From the NCBI GenBank assembly GCA_900754495.1, contig CAAEDC010000035.1, positions 1 through 12,844 on the forward strand: DNA of 12,844 nt, given 5' to 3'. The position numbers were made by a program, and so were the translations under genes. Of this stretch, positions 6,504 to 12,844 are shown one piece after another. The stretch comes from Eggerthellaceae bacterium (GTDB lineage Bacteria; Actinomycetota; Coriobacteriia; Coriobacteriales; Eggerthellaceae). Below the pieces are notes generated by a model, which did no database searches, was not told where the DNA came from, and was given only the letters and a program-made list of their open reading frames with translations. Positions within the stretch are counted from its first letter, which is position 1. Each line of letters starts with the position of its first letter.

Positions 6504-7928
6504 CTAGGCCATCCCCAGCCAGATTTGGAACTTGGGGATGTAGCCCATGACGAAGATGATCACCATGAGAACCGGGATGCCGTACTTGATCCACGCATAC
6601 GCCCACGACGCGAACCTGACGCCTTTGCCCTGGTCGGCTTCGGCGAGGAAGTTCTTCCAGCCCCAGCCGTAGCGGCTCGTGCAGAAGATCACATAGAACA
6701 GGCCGCCGAGCGGCAGCACGTTGTTGGAGACGATGAAGTCCTCGAGGCTCTGGATGTCGCCAATGCCGGGGACCTGGAAGCCCGACCACAGGTTGAATCC
6801 CAGGATGCACGGCACGGACAGGACGATGATCAGCACGCCGCTGATGATCACAGAGCGCATGCGCGAGATCCCCCACTCGTCCATGGCAAACGCGATGATG
6901 TTCTCGAACACGCCGATGACGGTTGACAGCGCGGCGAACACCATGAAGATGAAGAACAGCGCGCCCCAGAGCTGTCCCAGCCACATCTGGTTGAACACGC
7001 CGGGAAGCGTGACGAACACGAGGTTGGGGCCGGAATCGGGGCTCACGCCCAGCGCGAAGCACGCGGGAAAGATCACCAGGCCCGCCAGCAGCGACACCAT
7101 CGTCGACAAGCCAGCGACGCTGGCGGCCTCGCCCGTGAGGCGACGGTCGCGGTCGATGTAGCTGCCGAAGATGGCCATGCCCGACGCGCCGATGGAAAGC
7201 GTAAAAAACGCCTGGCCCATCGCCGCGTACACCGCGTCGCCGAACCCGTTCTCGATCATCTTCCCGAAGTCGGGCATCAGGTAGAACTTCAGACCCTCCC
7301 CCGCGCCGGGCAGCAGCACCGAGTTGATGGCCAGGATGATGATCGCGACGAACAGCGCCGCCATCATGACTTTGGTGATGCGCTCGACGCCCTTCTGCAG
7401 TCCCATGCCGCAGATGGCGAAGCCCACCACGCAGATGAGCGCCATCCAGCCGAACATCTGGAGCGGGTCGGCCTGCAGCGCGGAGAAGACGCCGGCGACC
7501 TCTTCAGACCCCAGGCCGTTGAACTCGCCCGCAGCGGTCTTGAACGCGTAGGCTACCATCCAGCCGGCGACGGTCGTGTAGAACATCATCAGGATGATGT
7601 TGCCCGCCAGAGCGAACCACTTGTAGTAGTGCCATTTAGTGCCCTTGGGCTCCAGGATGTTGAAGCTGCGCGCGCAGCTTTTCTGGCTCGCGCGGCCCAC
7701 GGCGAATTCCATAACCAGGATCGGCAGGCCCAGGATGACGAGGAAGAGCAGGTAGAGCATCACGAACGCCGCGCCGCCGTACTCGCCGGTGACGTAGGGG
7801 AAGCGCCAGACGTTTCCCAATCCGATGGCGCATCCGGCGGAGATGAGGATGAAGCCGATGCGCGTGGCGAACTTCTCGCGCGGTTGACCCGCCTGGGCGG
7901 TCGCGGGTGCGGTGTTGTTATCGTTCAA
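6504..7928 (-). CDS. Sodium-dependent transporter of the SNF family (neurotransmitter:sodium symporter)
   Basis: This inner-membrane secondary transporter uses the sodium gradient to import small substrates, most often amino acids in bacteria; the substrate cannot be read from the sequence. From the TTG start it has 474 residues and about 11 hydrophobic helices, like MhsT, where LeuT has 12. The hallmark helix-1 motif GLGNVWRFPY is at 36-45. The unwound helix-6 region reads SIGASGMAIFGSYID. The TTG is chosen because GGGAG (7935-7939) lies 6 nt before it. An ATG 54 codons upstream would force translation through the palindromic repeats and add a basic, low-quality N-terminus unlike the family. 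The gene seems to be transcribed alone, with a TATAAT element at 8052-8057. Confidence 0.93.
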   Translation of the reverse strand: MNDNNTAPATAQAGQPREKFATRIGFILISAGCAIGLGNVWRFPYVTGEYGGAAFVMLYLLFLVILGLPILVMEFAVGRASQKSCARSFNILEPKGTKWHYYKWFALAGNIILMMFYTTVAGWMVAYAFKTAAGEFNGLGSEEVAGVFSALQADPLQMFGWMALICVVGFAICGMGLQKGVERITKVMMAALFVAIIILAINSVLLPGAGEGLKFYLMPDFGKMIENGFGDAVYAAMGQAFFTLSIGASGMAIFGSYIDRDRRLTGEAASVAGLSTMVSLLAGLVIFPACFALGVSPDSGPNLVFVTLPGVFNQMWLGQLWGALFFIFMVFAALSTVIGVFENIIAFAMDEWGISRMRSVIISGVLIIVLSVPCILGFNLWSGFQVPGIGDIQSLEDFIVSNNVLPLGGLFYVIFCTSRYGWGWKNFLAEADQGKGVRFASWAYAWIKYGIPVLMVIIFVMGYIPKFQIWLGMA

Positions 7929-7934
7929 GGAAGT

Positions 7935-7939
7935 CTCCC
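7935..7939 (-). promoter_or_regulatory. Shine-Dalgarno site that fixes the TTG start of the symporter
   Basis: GGGAG on the minus strand lies 6 nt upstream of TTG (7928-7926). Only two bases separate it from the inverted palindromic pair at 7942-8016, so folding of that pair could affect access to the site. Confidence 0.65.
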
Positions 7940-7941
7940 TC

Positions 7942-8016
7942 GATGAGAAAAAGGGACGGATGCGTTTTCTCGTTTTCGCGATAATGAGAAAAAAACACCC
8001 GTCCCTTTTTCTCATC
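7942..8016. repeat. Inverted pair of ATGAGAAAAAGGGACGG elements (REPIN-like)
   Basis: Two units face each other. One runs from 7942 to 7974 and begins GATGAGAAAAAGGGACGG. The other is its mirror image, from 7983 to 8016, and ends with the complement of the same 18 bases. Each unit is itself a palindrome, with GAGAAAA and TTTTCTC ends, and an 8-nt spacer separates them. With the copy at 6460-6492, three units occur within 1.6 kb. Two inverted palindromes around a short spacer is the layout of REPIN elements, which are mobilised by RAYT transposases. No transposase gene is in the window, so the REPIN label is by structure only. Confidence 0.8.
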
Positions 8017-8051
8017 ACGCGCGTCGGACGCGGTCGTCGACGCAACGTGAC

Positions 8052-8080
8052 ATTATAGGCCAGTTGAACGGTAATAAACC
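8052..8080 (-). promoter_or_regulatory. Candidate promoter of the symporter gene
   Basis: A consensus -10 hexamer, TATAAT, occupies 8057-8052 on the minus strand. At 17-nt spacing the -35 position reads GGTTTA, a weak match. The resulting leader would be about 115 nt and would carry the whole inverted repeat pair. Confidence 0.5.
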
Positions 8081-8126
8081 CCAGGATCATCAGGCTTCGA
8101 CGGCGTTGAGCAGGCGCGCCGGCACC

Positions 8127-8354
8127 TTACTTCGCAATATCCAGCAAAGCCACCGCACGGTCGGGAGTGATGCAGGCTTCCGGAAGCGCTTGAAGGAACA
8201 GGCGATCGCTCGTCACAACATAGTCCGCCTTAGCATTTTCCGCTGCGGCGATGCGCAACGTCGAGCTGTCGAAGGCGATCAATGGAGCGCGCTAATCGAA
8301 GTAGCTATATCCTCTCCCCCAATCGACGCATCTTCATCGTAACGCGATTTGATC
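8127..8354 (-). pseudogene. Remnant of a PIN-domain (VapC-like) toxin gene
   Basis: On the minus strand 8279-8130 encodes 50 residues containing IAFDSSTLRIAAAENAKADY followed by VVTSDRLFLQAL, ending at TAA (8129-8127). This matches the C-terminal half of PIN nucleases, in which an Asp precedes a helix with alanines and a hydrophobic-T-x-D strand carries another active-site Asp. Just upstream the frame is closed by TAG (8294-8292), but the neighbouring frame is open and reads SRYDEDASIGGEDIATSISA. One inserted base near 8280 would join the two. The N-terminal half, with the first catalytic Asp, and any antitoxin gene are absent. The remnant ends 7 bp from the stop of the next gene, as if the accessory operon had replaced its 5' part. 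VapC-type toxins cleave RNA; this copy cannot be active. Confidence 0.6.
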
Positions 8355-8360
8355 ACGGAA

Positions 8361-10136
8361 CTAATCAGCCTCCAGCAGCATCACCAGCTCCTTCGAACAT
8401 CCGGATTCTTTTGCATACTTCACGAGTTTCGGCCTCATGCGGGACCCGATTTCGCATTCAGACAGCACGAGCTTCAACTCGTCAAGATCGTCGATATCGC
8501 AGCAGGTCTGAACCGCCAAGGCGGCGTTGCTTCGGAGGAATTCCTCATAAACGCCTCGCCGCTGCTTCTTCAATTCGACGGGCCACCTCAAACGGTCGAT
8601 GGCCACCCTCATCTTGATCCGCTTGTTCGGAAGCCGGTCGAAGTAGCTATCCAGCTTCTCGAATCGGAATCGTGCGTTCCAATCCCAGTTGGACAGGTAG
8701 AGACAGCGAATCTCGGCGTTCTTCACGGTTGCGAGGGGCAGCCAAATCCGATAGAGGACGGAGTCGTTGTCGGCATCCTTGACTTCAACGGTGAAGTCCC
8801 GCAATTGGGAATGGGCGGGGCATCGGGCGTAGTTCCTCTTCGGGCACACGCCCCACCAGCCGATCTTCGAACGCACTTGTTCGCCTGAGGAGAGATCGAG
8901 CTCGAACCGCCAGTCGCCAGGATACTCAAAGGGAGGATCGATGGTGTTGTACACGGTGATGAGGTCTGTGCCATAGAATGAAGCGTACGACGACCTCTGA
9001 ACACCCGGAGGAAGCACCACATGCTTAATGGGGACGCCGGAAAACGCATAGTCGCCGATGCTGGTAAGCGATTCGGGAAGGATAAGCTCCTCGAGCTGCC
9101 CTTCTAGGCGAGATCCCATCCGCTCGAATGCTCCATCGCCGACGCTGAGGACGCCGTCGGGAATGCATATCGATCCATCGCGGACAAACGACGAGCCGTC
9201 TACGATCTCCTCGGGAAAAGGCGCAATCCCCAGCGAATCGTAATACGCCGTCAAATCGGAACGGGACGCCTGCTCTGCCGCCGCATAATCAACCGACTTC
9301 GGCGCATTCGCATCGAGGAAAGCCCGGATCAAATCCATGTCGAGCGTTCTCGATACAACCTGCATGCCGTTATCGAACTCTTCAGCCGAGCGCCAGGCGC
9401 GTATGTTGATAATGGTCGGATAGTTAGGAGCGTCCGGCATGATCTTCGCGAGCTTCGCCGGCATCACGCCGTGATCCGCAGCCCAAACGAGAACGTCACG
9501 TACGCAATCGCAGGAGACCGCATCGAATGCGATACCCAGCTCGCGTGCGACGTCGAGCGTCTCGACCGTGCAGCCTGCTATGTAATAGGGACCAAGTTGG
9601 CCGGGAGAGAGTATCGTGCAAGGCGGGAACATATCGGATTCCCCCGACGCCTCTTTCGCAGCGTCTCCGTCACCCGCAGCAGCTCCATCCACCATTTGAA
9701 GTCGAACCTGCTCGGTTAAGCTCCGCAAGTAGCCGATCCTGTTGGAGTTAACGAAAACCTTCCAGCACCATCCTTGCGGACCGGACAATATCGCGGTGAA
9801 ATCGAAACCGATGTCGACGAGAAGCTGGAACAGCTCAGGATCCTCGGGAAGAGCGACGAGAACGAGCATCCCCAATGCATAGGATTCACATTCACCCGAG
9901 AGGAGTCCCTGGTCTTTGGCGGATAACAAGAAGCGCGCGACAGCTTGCGCGTCATCGCCGGCAGAGTATCCTTCCTCTATGCGGAGCAGTCCAAGCAAGG
10001 TGCCCCAAAGCGTGTCATTGCGCCCTTGAACAGAGGACGTGTCGAAGCTAGCAAGCGCTTCCCTTAGAGAGGAGTCACGCAGCTTCTGGATGAATTCTTC
10101 GAGCGAGTTCTCGACCTGCGCAGAATTCTCGGTCAT
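8361..10136 (-). CDS. Leucine-rich-repeat (BspA-type) protein with ankyrin-like helices, function unknown
   Basis: The protein has 591 residues, no signal peptide and no membrane helix, so it is probably cytoplasmic. Residues 1-300 are mainly helical, with ankyrin-like phrases such as LFQLLVDIGFDF (102-113) and LDVARELGIAFDAV (194-207). Residues 321-385 contain two to three LRR_5 units, ICIPDGVLSVGDGAF and LILPESLTSIGDYAF then HVVLPPGV. A less clear region with WWGVCPKRNYARCP follows. The tail (about 495-591) reads YFDRLPNKRIKMRVAIDRLR, WPVEL and a final helix pair; similar tails occur on LRR_5 proteins of gut bacteria, from memory. BspA-type repeats usually mediate protein contact. The ATG overlaps the stop of the preceding small gene by 4 bp and has a GGGAGG site, so the two are translationally coupled. 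DNA here looks less GC-rich than metK or the ATPase. No enzymatic motif was found. Confidence 0.8.
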   Translation of the reverse strand: MTENSAQVENSLEEFIQKLRDSSLREALASFDTSSVQGRNDTLWGTLLGLLRIEEGYSAGDDAQAVARFLLSAKDQGLLSGECESYALGMLVLVALPEDPELFQLLVDIGFDFTAILSGPQGWCWKVFVNSNRIGYLRSLTEQVRLQMVDGAAAGDGDAAKEASGESDMFPPCTILSPGQLGPYYIAGCTVETLDVARELGIAFDAVSCDCVRDVLVWAADHGVMPAKLAKIMPDAPNYPTIINIRAWRSAEEFDNGMQVVSRTLDMDLIRAFLDANAPKSVDYAAAEQASRSDLTAYYDSLGIAPFPEEIVDGSSFVRDGSICIPDGVLSVGDGAFERMGSRLEGQLEELILPESLTSIGDYAFSGVPIKHVVLPPGVQRSSYASFYGTDLITVYNTIDPPFEYPGDWRFELDLSSGEQVRSKIGWWGVCPKRNYARCPAHSQLRDFTVEVKDADNDSVLYRIWLPLATVKNAEIRCLYLSNWDWNARFRFEKLDSYFDRLPNKRIKMRVAIDRLRWPVELKKQRRGVYEEFLRSNAALAVQTCCDIDDLDELKLVLSECEIGSRMRPKLVKYAKESGCSKELVMLLEAD

Positions 10137-10330
10137 AACTGCCCCTCCCTTTTGATAACAAACCGCCGCAGGTCGATTCCAAGTTCTTCAGCCTTGCGGC
10201 AAAGCTCCTCACCGGACATACGCTCGATGTCGGCTACGTCGAGCAGTGCGGCGGGAAATCCACCGAACATGGCGGTGCCGCAGTAATCGAGAAGGTAGTA
10301 TCTCAGAGCGTCAACGTCGATCAATGCCAT
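10133..10330 (-). CDS. Small hypothetical protein, 65 residues
   Basis: The ATG at 10330 is preceded by a perfect AGGAGG (10344-10339) with 8-nt spacing, which makes it preferable to an ATG 16 codons upstream. The protein reads as a compact helical domain: LIDVDALRYYLLDYCGTAMF, a GGFPAALLDVADIERM loop and helix, then GEELCRKAEELGIDLRRF. The last part is a typical two-helix finish. I do not recognise a named family. Its TGA overlaps the ATG of the LRR gene by 4 bp, so the two products are made together and may act together, for example as partner or adaptor. That role is inference from layout only. It lies 60 bp after the stop of the 554-residue gene. Confidence 0.75.
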   Translation of the reverse strand: MALIDVDALRYYLLDYCGTAMFGGFPAALLDVADIERMSGEELCRKAEELGIDLRRFVIKREGQL

Positions 10331-10338
10331 CGTTCGGA

Positions 10339-10344
10339 CCTCCT
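10339..10344 (-). promoter_or_regulatory. Shine-Dalgarno site deciding the start of the 65-residue gene
   Basis: AGGAGG is a perfect match to the anti-Shine-Dalgarno sequence. It lies 8 nt before the ATG at 10330 and inside any longer version of the ORF. Confidence 0.8.
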
Positions 10345-10390
10345 GCTCCCCTAGCCAAATGACAGATGATCGGCACACGAAAATGACTCT

Positions 10391-12055
10391 TCATCGGACA
10401 TCCCAACCTTGCTCGCGAGCGAAATCGTACGCCTCTTGAAACTCCAGGGGAGTCAGCTCTTTCTGAGAGACGATGGAGAACTGGAACCAGTGCTTCGCAG
10501 GCATCTTGAACCCCATTTCGACCAGCGCTCGGGCAGACGGCGCGCCGCCGCCCCTCAAAGCGAATTCCAACGCAATCCCCTGCTCCGCCGTACCGCCAAC
10601 AGGAAACCCGGACGCACGCACCTTGCGTAGCAGCTCGACATCGCGCGGCCACTTGGCGACGACATAGCTAAAGCCAGGGCCGAAGAAGTACAGCTTCGGA
10701 CCGAACCCGCGCCGATCCTTCAATTTCTCCTGCATACAGGTCAGCCGATTGACGTCCGGCATCCTGCAGCCAAGATCGCAGAGGGTTTCCAGCATGTACC
10801 GCGCGTCGCCCTTGACGCCCTCGGCAACCTCATCCCACTTTCCGGATACCGAGTCGTAATGAAGCTTGCGCTGTTTCTCGTAATACGACTTAAGCGACGC
10901 CATGACATCCGTCACGAAACAGCCCTCGAGCTTGGCCGGATGCTTTTCCGGAAGCTCGATTCTTTCGACCGCCGTGGGGAAATTGAATCCGCGGGAGAGC
11001 AGGTAGTCGAACGCTTCGCGATCGAGCTTTTTGGCACAGTCCACCCACAGTTCGATGTCCCACTTGCCGCCGGGGAACCCCGCCCCAACGGATCGCAAGG
11101 CCTCGTCCGCCGCGTCGAAATCGTGCTCGCGCACCGTCGAAGCGAAGGCCTTCGCCGTCTTGGCGTCCCATTTTCGGATGGCACCAACGCACGCCTGATC
11201 AGCGGATTTGTCCCGATGACGGCTCTTGCCTTCGTAAAAGGCATCGGAAAGCAGCGTCCCTTCGACATCCTTCGGCTTGATCGTGCGGAGCGCGTCCGGA
11301 ACATGGTCGCGCAGCCACCGATACGCATCCGCGTTCCAACTCGCAAGCAGCTCTTTGCGCACGGACGCCTTCTCGAAGTCAAGCCCGTCGAGGCTCCACT
11401 TCCTGCTCTCAAGGAAGATGCGACGCACCTCCCCGGGCAAATGGAAAAACGCCCGGAGCTTGGAGTCGTCATCGTAGACGGGGCTCGGCGAGGTCGCGGA
11501 GAACTCCCAAGGAATCCTGAACGAGGCGCCGCGCTCCGCGAGCATGCTGAACACCTCGGCGTCCTCTTCGTACCACAGCCACCTGCCCTCGCCGTGCGCA
11601 TAGCACAGCGCATCGCTGATTCCTGAGTTCAGCGGAATGCAGGGGATGCGCAGAGTCATGCCGCAGCGTCCCTCTATGCGGTCGAGAACGCGCTTGAAGC
11701 AGGGCGCCCATCCTCCCTCGAGTGCCTCCCTGCGCAAGACCGCCCCACGCAGCAAGCGCTCGTCGAGCGGCTGCACGAGCTTCACCGCGTCTTTCAAATC
11801 GAGCTCATCGACGGCCGCCATGCGATCGCCCCGTTTGAACAGCGGATCGAAGTCGAAATCGGTGTAGTAGGCCGCCATGCACAAGAGCAGCTTGCGGTCG
11901 TCATCGAGCTGGTCGAAATCAGAGATGCCGTAAGGTGTCCAGTCCATCGCACGGAAATCGACGCCGCCCCACGGAGCGGCAGGATCGAGCTCGAAACGGC
12001 GCGACGACGAACCGCTGACATCAGTCGCTGCATCGCCAGCAAGATGATTTGGCAT
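10391..12055 (-). CDS. Hypothetical protein with ankyrin-like repeats, 554 residues
   Basis: The start ATG follows GAGGAGG (12071-12065) by 9 nt. The protein is soluble by appearance, with no signal peptide or membrane helix. The C-terminal half repeats a short theme of a helix ending in a Gly turn and a hydrophobic-Pro: FDYLLSRGFNFP (349-360), LETLCDLGCRMP (422-433), LLRKVRASGFPV (475-486) and ARALVEMGFKMP (508-519). The spacing resembles degenerate ankyrin repeats, and similar phrases occur in the LRR gene two positions downstream. The N-terminal half (WTPYGISDFDQLDDDRKLLL and onward) matches nothing I know, and no catalytic motif stands out. It lies 74 bp after the preceding gene and 60 bp before the small gene, all on one strand, so co-transcription is likely. 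A protein-interaction or sensing role is possible; the biochemical function is unknown. Confidence 0.8.
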   Translation of the reverse strand: MPNHLAGDAATDVSGSSSRRFELDPAAPWGGVDFRAMDWTPYGISDFDQLDDDRKLLLCMAAYYTDFDFDPLFKRGDRMAAVDELDLKDAVKLVQPLDERLLRGAVLRREALEGGWAPCFKRVLDRIEGRCGMTLRIPCIPLNSGISDALCYAHGEGRWLWYEEDAEVFSMLAERGASFRIPWEFSATSPSPVYDDDSKLRAFFHLPGEVRRIFLESRKWSLDGLDFEKASVRKELLASWNADAYRWLRDHVPDALRTIKPKDVEGTLLSDAFYEGKSRHRDKSADQACVGAIRKWDAKTAKAFASTVREHDFDAADEALRSVGAGFPGGKWDIELWVDCAKKLDREAFDYLLSRGFNFPTAVERIELPEKHPAKLEGCFVTDVMASLKSYYEKQRKLHYDSVSGKWDEVAEGVKGDARYMLETLCDLGCRMPDVNRLTCMQEKLKDRRGFGPKLYFFGPGFSYVVAKWPRDVELLRKVRASGFPVGGTAEQGIALEFALRGGGAPSARALVEMGFKMPAKHWFQFSIVSQKELTPLEFQEAYDFAREQGWDVR

Positions 12056-12129
12056 GGGTTTCGACCTCCTCGAACTTGGCTCTGTAGCGTTCGCTCATCA
12101 GACGACTGACGTCCATCACACCCGCGACA

Positions 12130-12844
12130 CTAGACGGACGCAAGCTTGTTGGACTTCTTGAACGCCAAAAGCGGAGCGATGTCGCATGCGCCGTCGGGAT
12201 CGACGCATTCCAGCTCGACTTGGAACGGGTCGGCATTCGCCACCTTCGCAGCAAGGCGCCCGATGTTCAACGCCACGGCGAACGATTCCTCGCGGGTAAG
12301 CGTCAGCTGGCCGAGCGCCTTGCCCTCCGGCGTCTTCACCGCGACCTCGAAAGAAGGATCCTCTCCGTGAGACCCTCCGACGAACTCGCAGAACCCCCTG
12401 TTGAGCGCATTGGGTCCGATCTCGGAAGCGTGCGCATCGATGTTCATGTGCAGGACAACATGATCGCCCGCACCCATTTGGGCGCGCTGCTTCGCCCCGC
12501 GCCCGCAGACCGAGAACGCGCCGGGCAACCGCAACAGCAGGCTTGCGGTGAGCCCGTCGGCGCAGGATGCGAACGCATCGGTGCATCCTGGAACCCCGTC
12601 CTCGTTCCATCCGATCGACCGGAATCCCGCTGGCGACCAATAGCAGCGCTTGGAAACCCCGCATGAAAGGACTTCCGTGCCAAGCCCGCCGCCGTCTTGC
12701 CCATCAACCGTCAGCGAGCTGGGCGTGTCGATGCGCCCGTAGATCTCGATCTCCGGGAAACGCTCGGAAATGGCCGCAAGCACCTCGCCGACTGCATCGG
12801 CGGTGCCGGGAACGGCGAAACGGGTCTGGAAACCCCTCTGCCAA
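12130..12844 (-). CDS. Hypothetical protein, 5' end beyond the window
   Basis: The frame is open from the right edge to TAG at 12132-12130, giving 237 visible residues; the first visible are WQRGFQTRFAVPGTADAVGE. A GTG at 12783 could serve as a start, but the upstream residues read as coding (an amphipathic AVGEVLAAISERFPEIEIYG), so the gene very likely continues outside. Visible features are a Cys-rich middle (SCGVSKRCYW, PGCTDAFASCADG), a GDHVVLHMNIDAH strand and a final FKKSNKLASV. There is no membrane helix and no family I recognise. The cysteines are not in an obvious metal-binding array. It is the first visible gene of the minus-strand accessory operon, and its function cannot be inferred. 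Confidence 0.75.
   Translation of the reverse strand, partial: WQRGFQTRFAVPGTADAVGEVLAAISERFPEIEIYGRIDTPSSLTVDGQDGGGLGTEVLSCGVSKRCYWSPAGFRSIGWNEDGVPGCTDAFASCADGLTASLLLRLPGAFSVCGRGAKQRAQMGAGDHVVLHMNIDAHASEIGPNALNRGFCEFVGGSHGEDPSFEVAVKTPEGKALGQLTLTREESFAVALNIGRLAAKVANADPFQVELECVDPDGACDIAPLLAFKKSNKLASV

Noticed and set aside
7942..8016. Possible CRISPR repeats
   Set aside because: The units are inverted, not direct, with an 8-nt spacer and no regular array or cas genes.
12021..12116. 31-codon minus-strand frame starting MDVSRLMSERYRAKFEEVET, overlapping the start of the 554-residue gene
   Set aside because: The peptide looks plausible but has no clear Shine-Dalgarno site and ends in an unrelated CWRCSD tail. 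The GAGGAGG-led ATG at 12055 explains the start better.

Overview
The window is GC-rich and mostly bacterial core DNA. From about position 1200 rightward it reads like an actinobacterium, most plausibly class Coriobacteriia. The reasons are high GC with strong third-position bias, GTG and TTG starts behind clear Shine-Dalgarno sites, a PF09818-type ABC-class ATPase, an 11-helix sodium symporter, and metK close to a priA-type gene, as in many actinobacteria. This placement is an inference from gene content; no marker gene settles it.

Left edge (1-1809, minus strand): a DRTGG-domain protein closes an operon at a strong terminator. Upstream is a 469-residue ORF whose first ~207 residues are the N-terminus of primosomal helicase PriA, while the rest is the C-terminal part of a Firmicutes-type [FeFe]-hydrogenase-like protein. 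The switch falls at about 1180-1200 and looks like a chimeric junction between two genomes. Everything left of it may come from another organism.

Middle (1950-8090): a plus-strand ATPase carries a long Gly/Arg/Asp-rich N-terminal extension built on a GKPFGER repeat and ends at a perfect terminator. A gene-poor stretch of about 680 bp holds only inverted and tandem repeats. metK (minus) lies behind a promoter and a leader that folds as a SAM-I-superfamily riboswitch, with P1, P2, P3 and pseudoknot pairings all present; P1 abuts the ribosome-binding site, which suggests feedback control of translation by SAM. Next is a sodium:solute symporter of the SNF family, flanked by copies of a palindromic ATGAGAAAAAGGGAC element: one copy follows its stop and an inverted pair (REPIN-like) fills its 5' leader.

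Right (8127-12844, minus strand): an accessory region. A remnant of a PIN-domain (VapC-like) gene borders an apparent four-gene operon of unknown function: a protein running off the right edge, a 554-residue protein with ankyrin-like repeats, a 65-residue protein, and a 591-residue protein combining ankyrin-like helices, BspA-type leucine-rich repeats and a helical tail. The last two overlap by 4 bp. This operon is the best candidate here for an undescribed system, but nothing in the sequence reveals its biochemical job.
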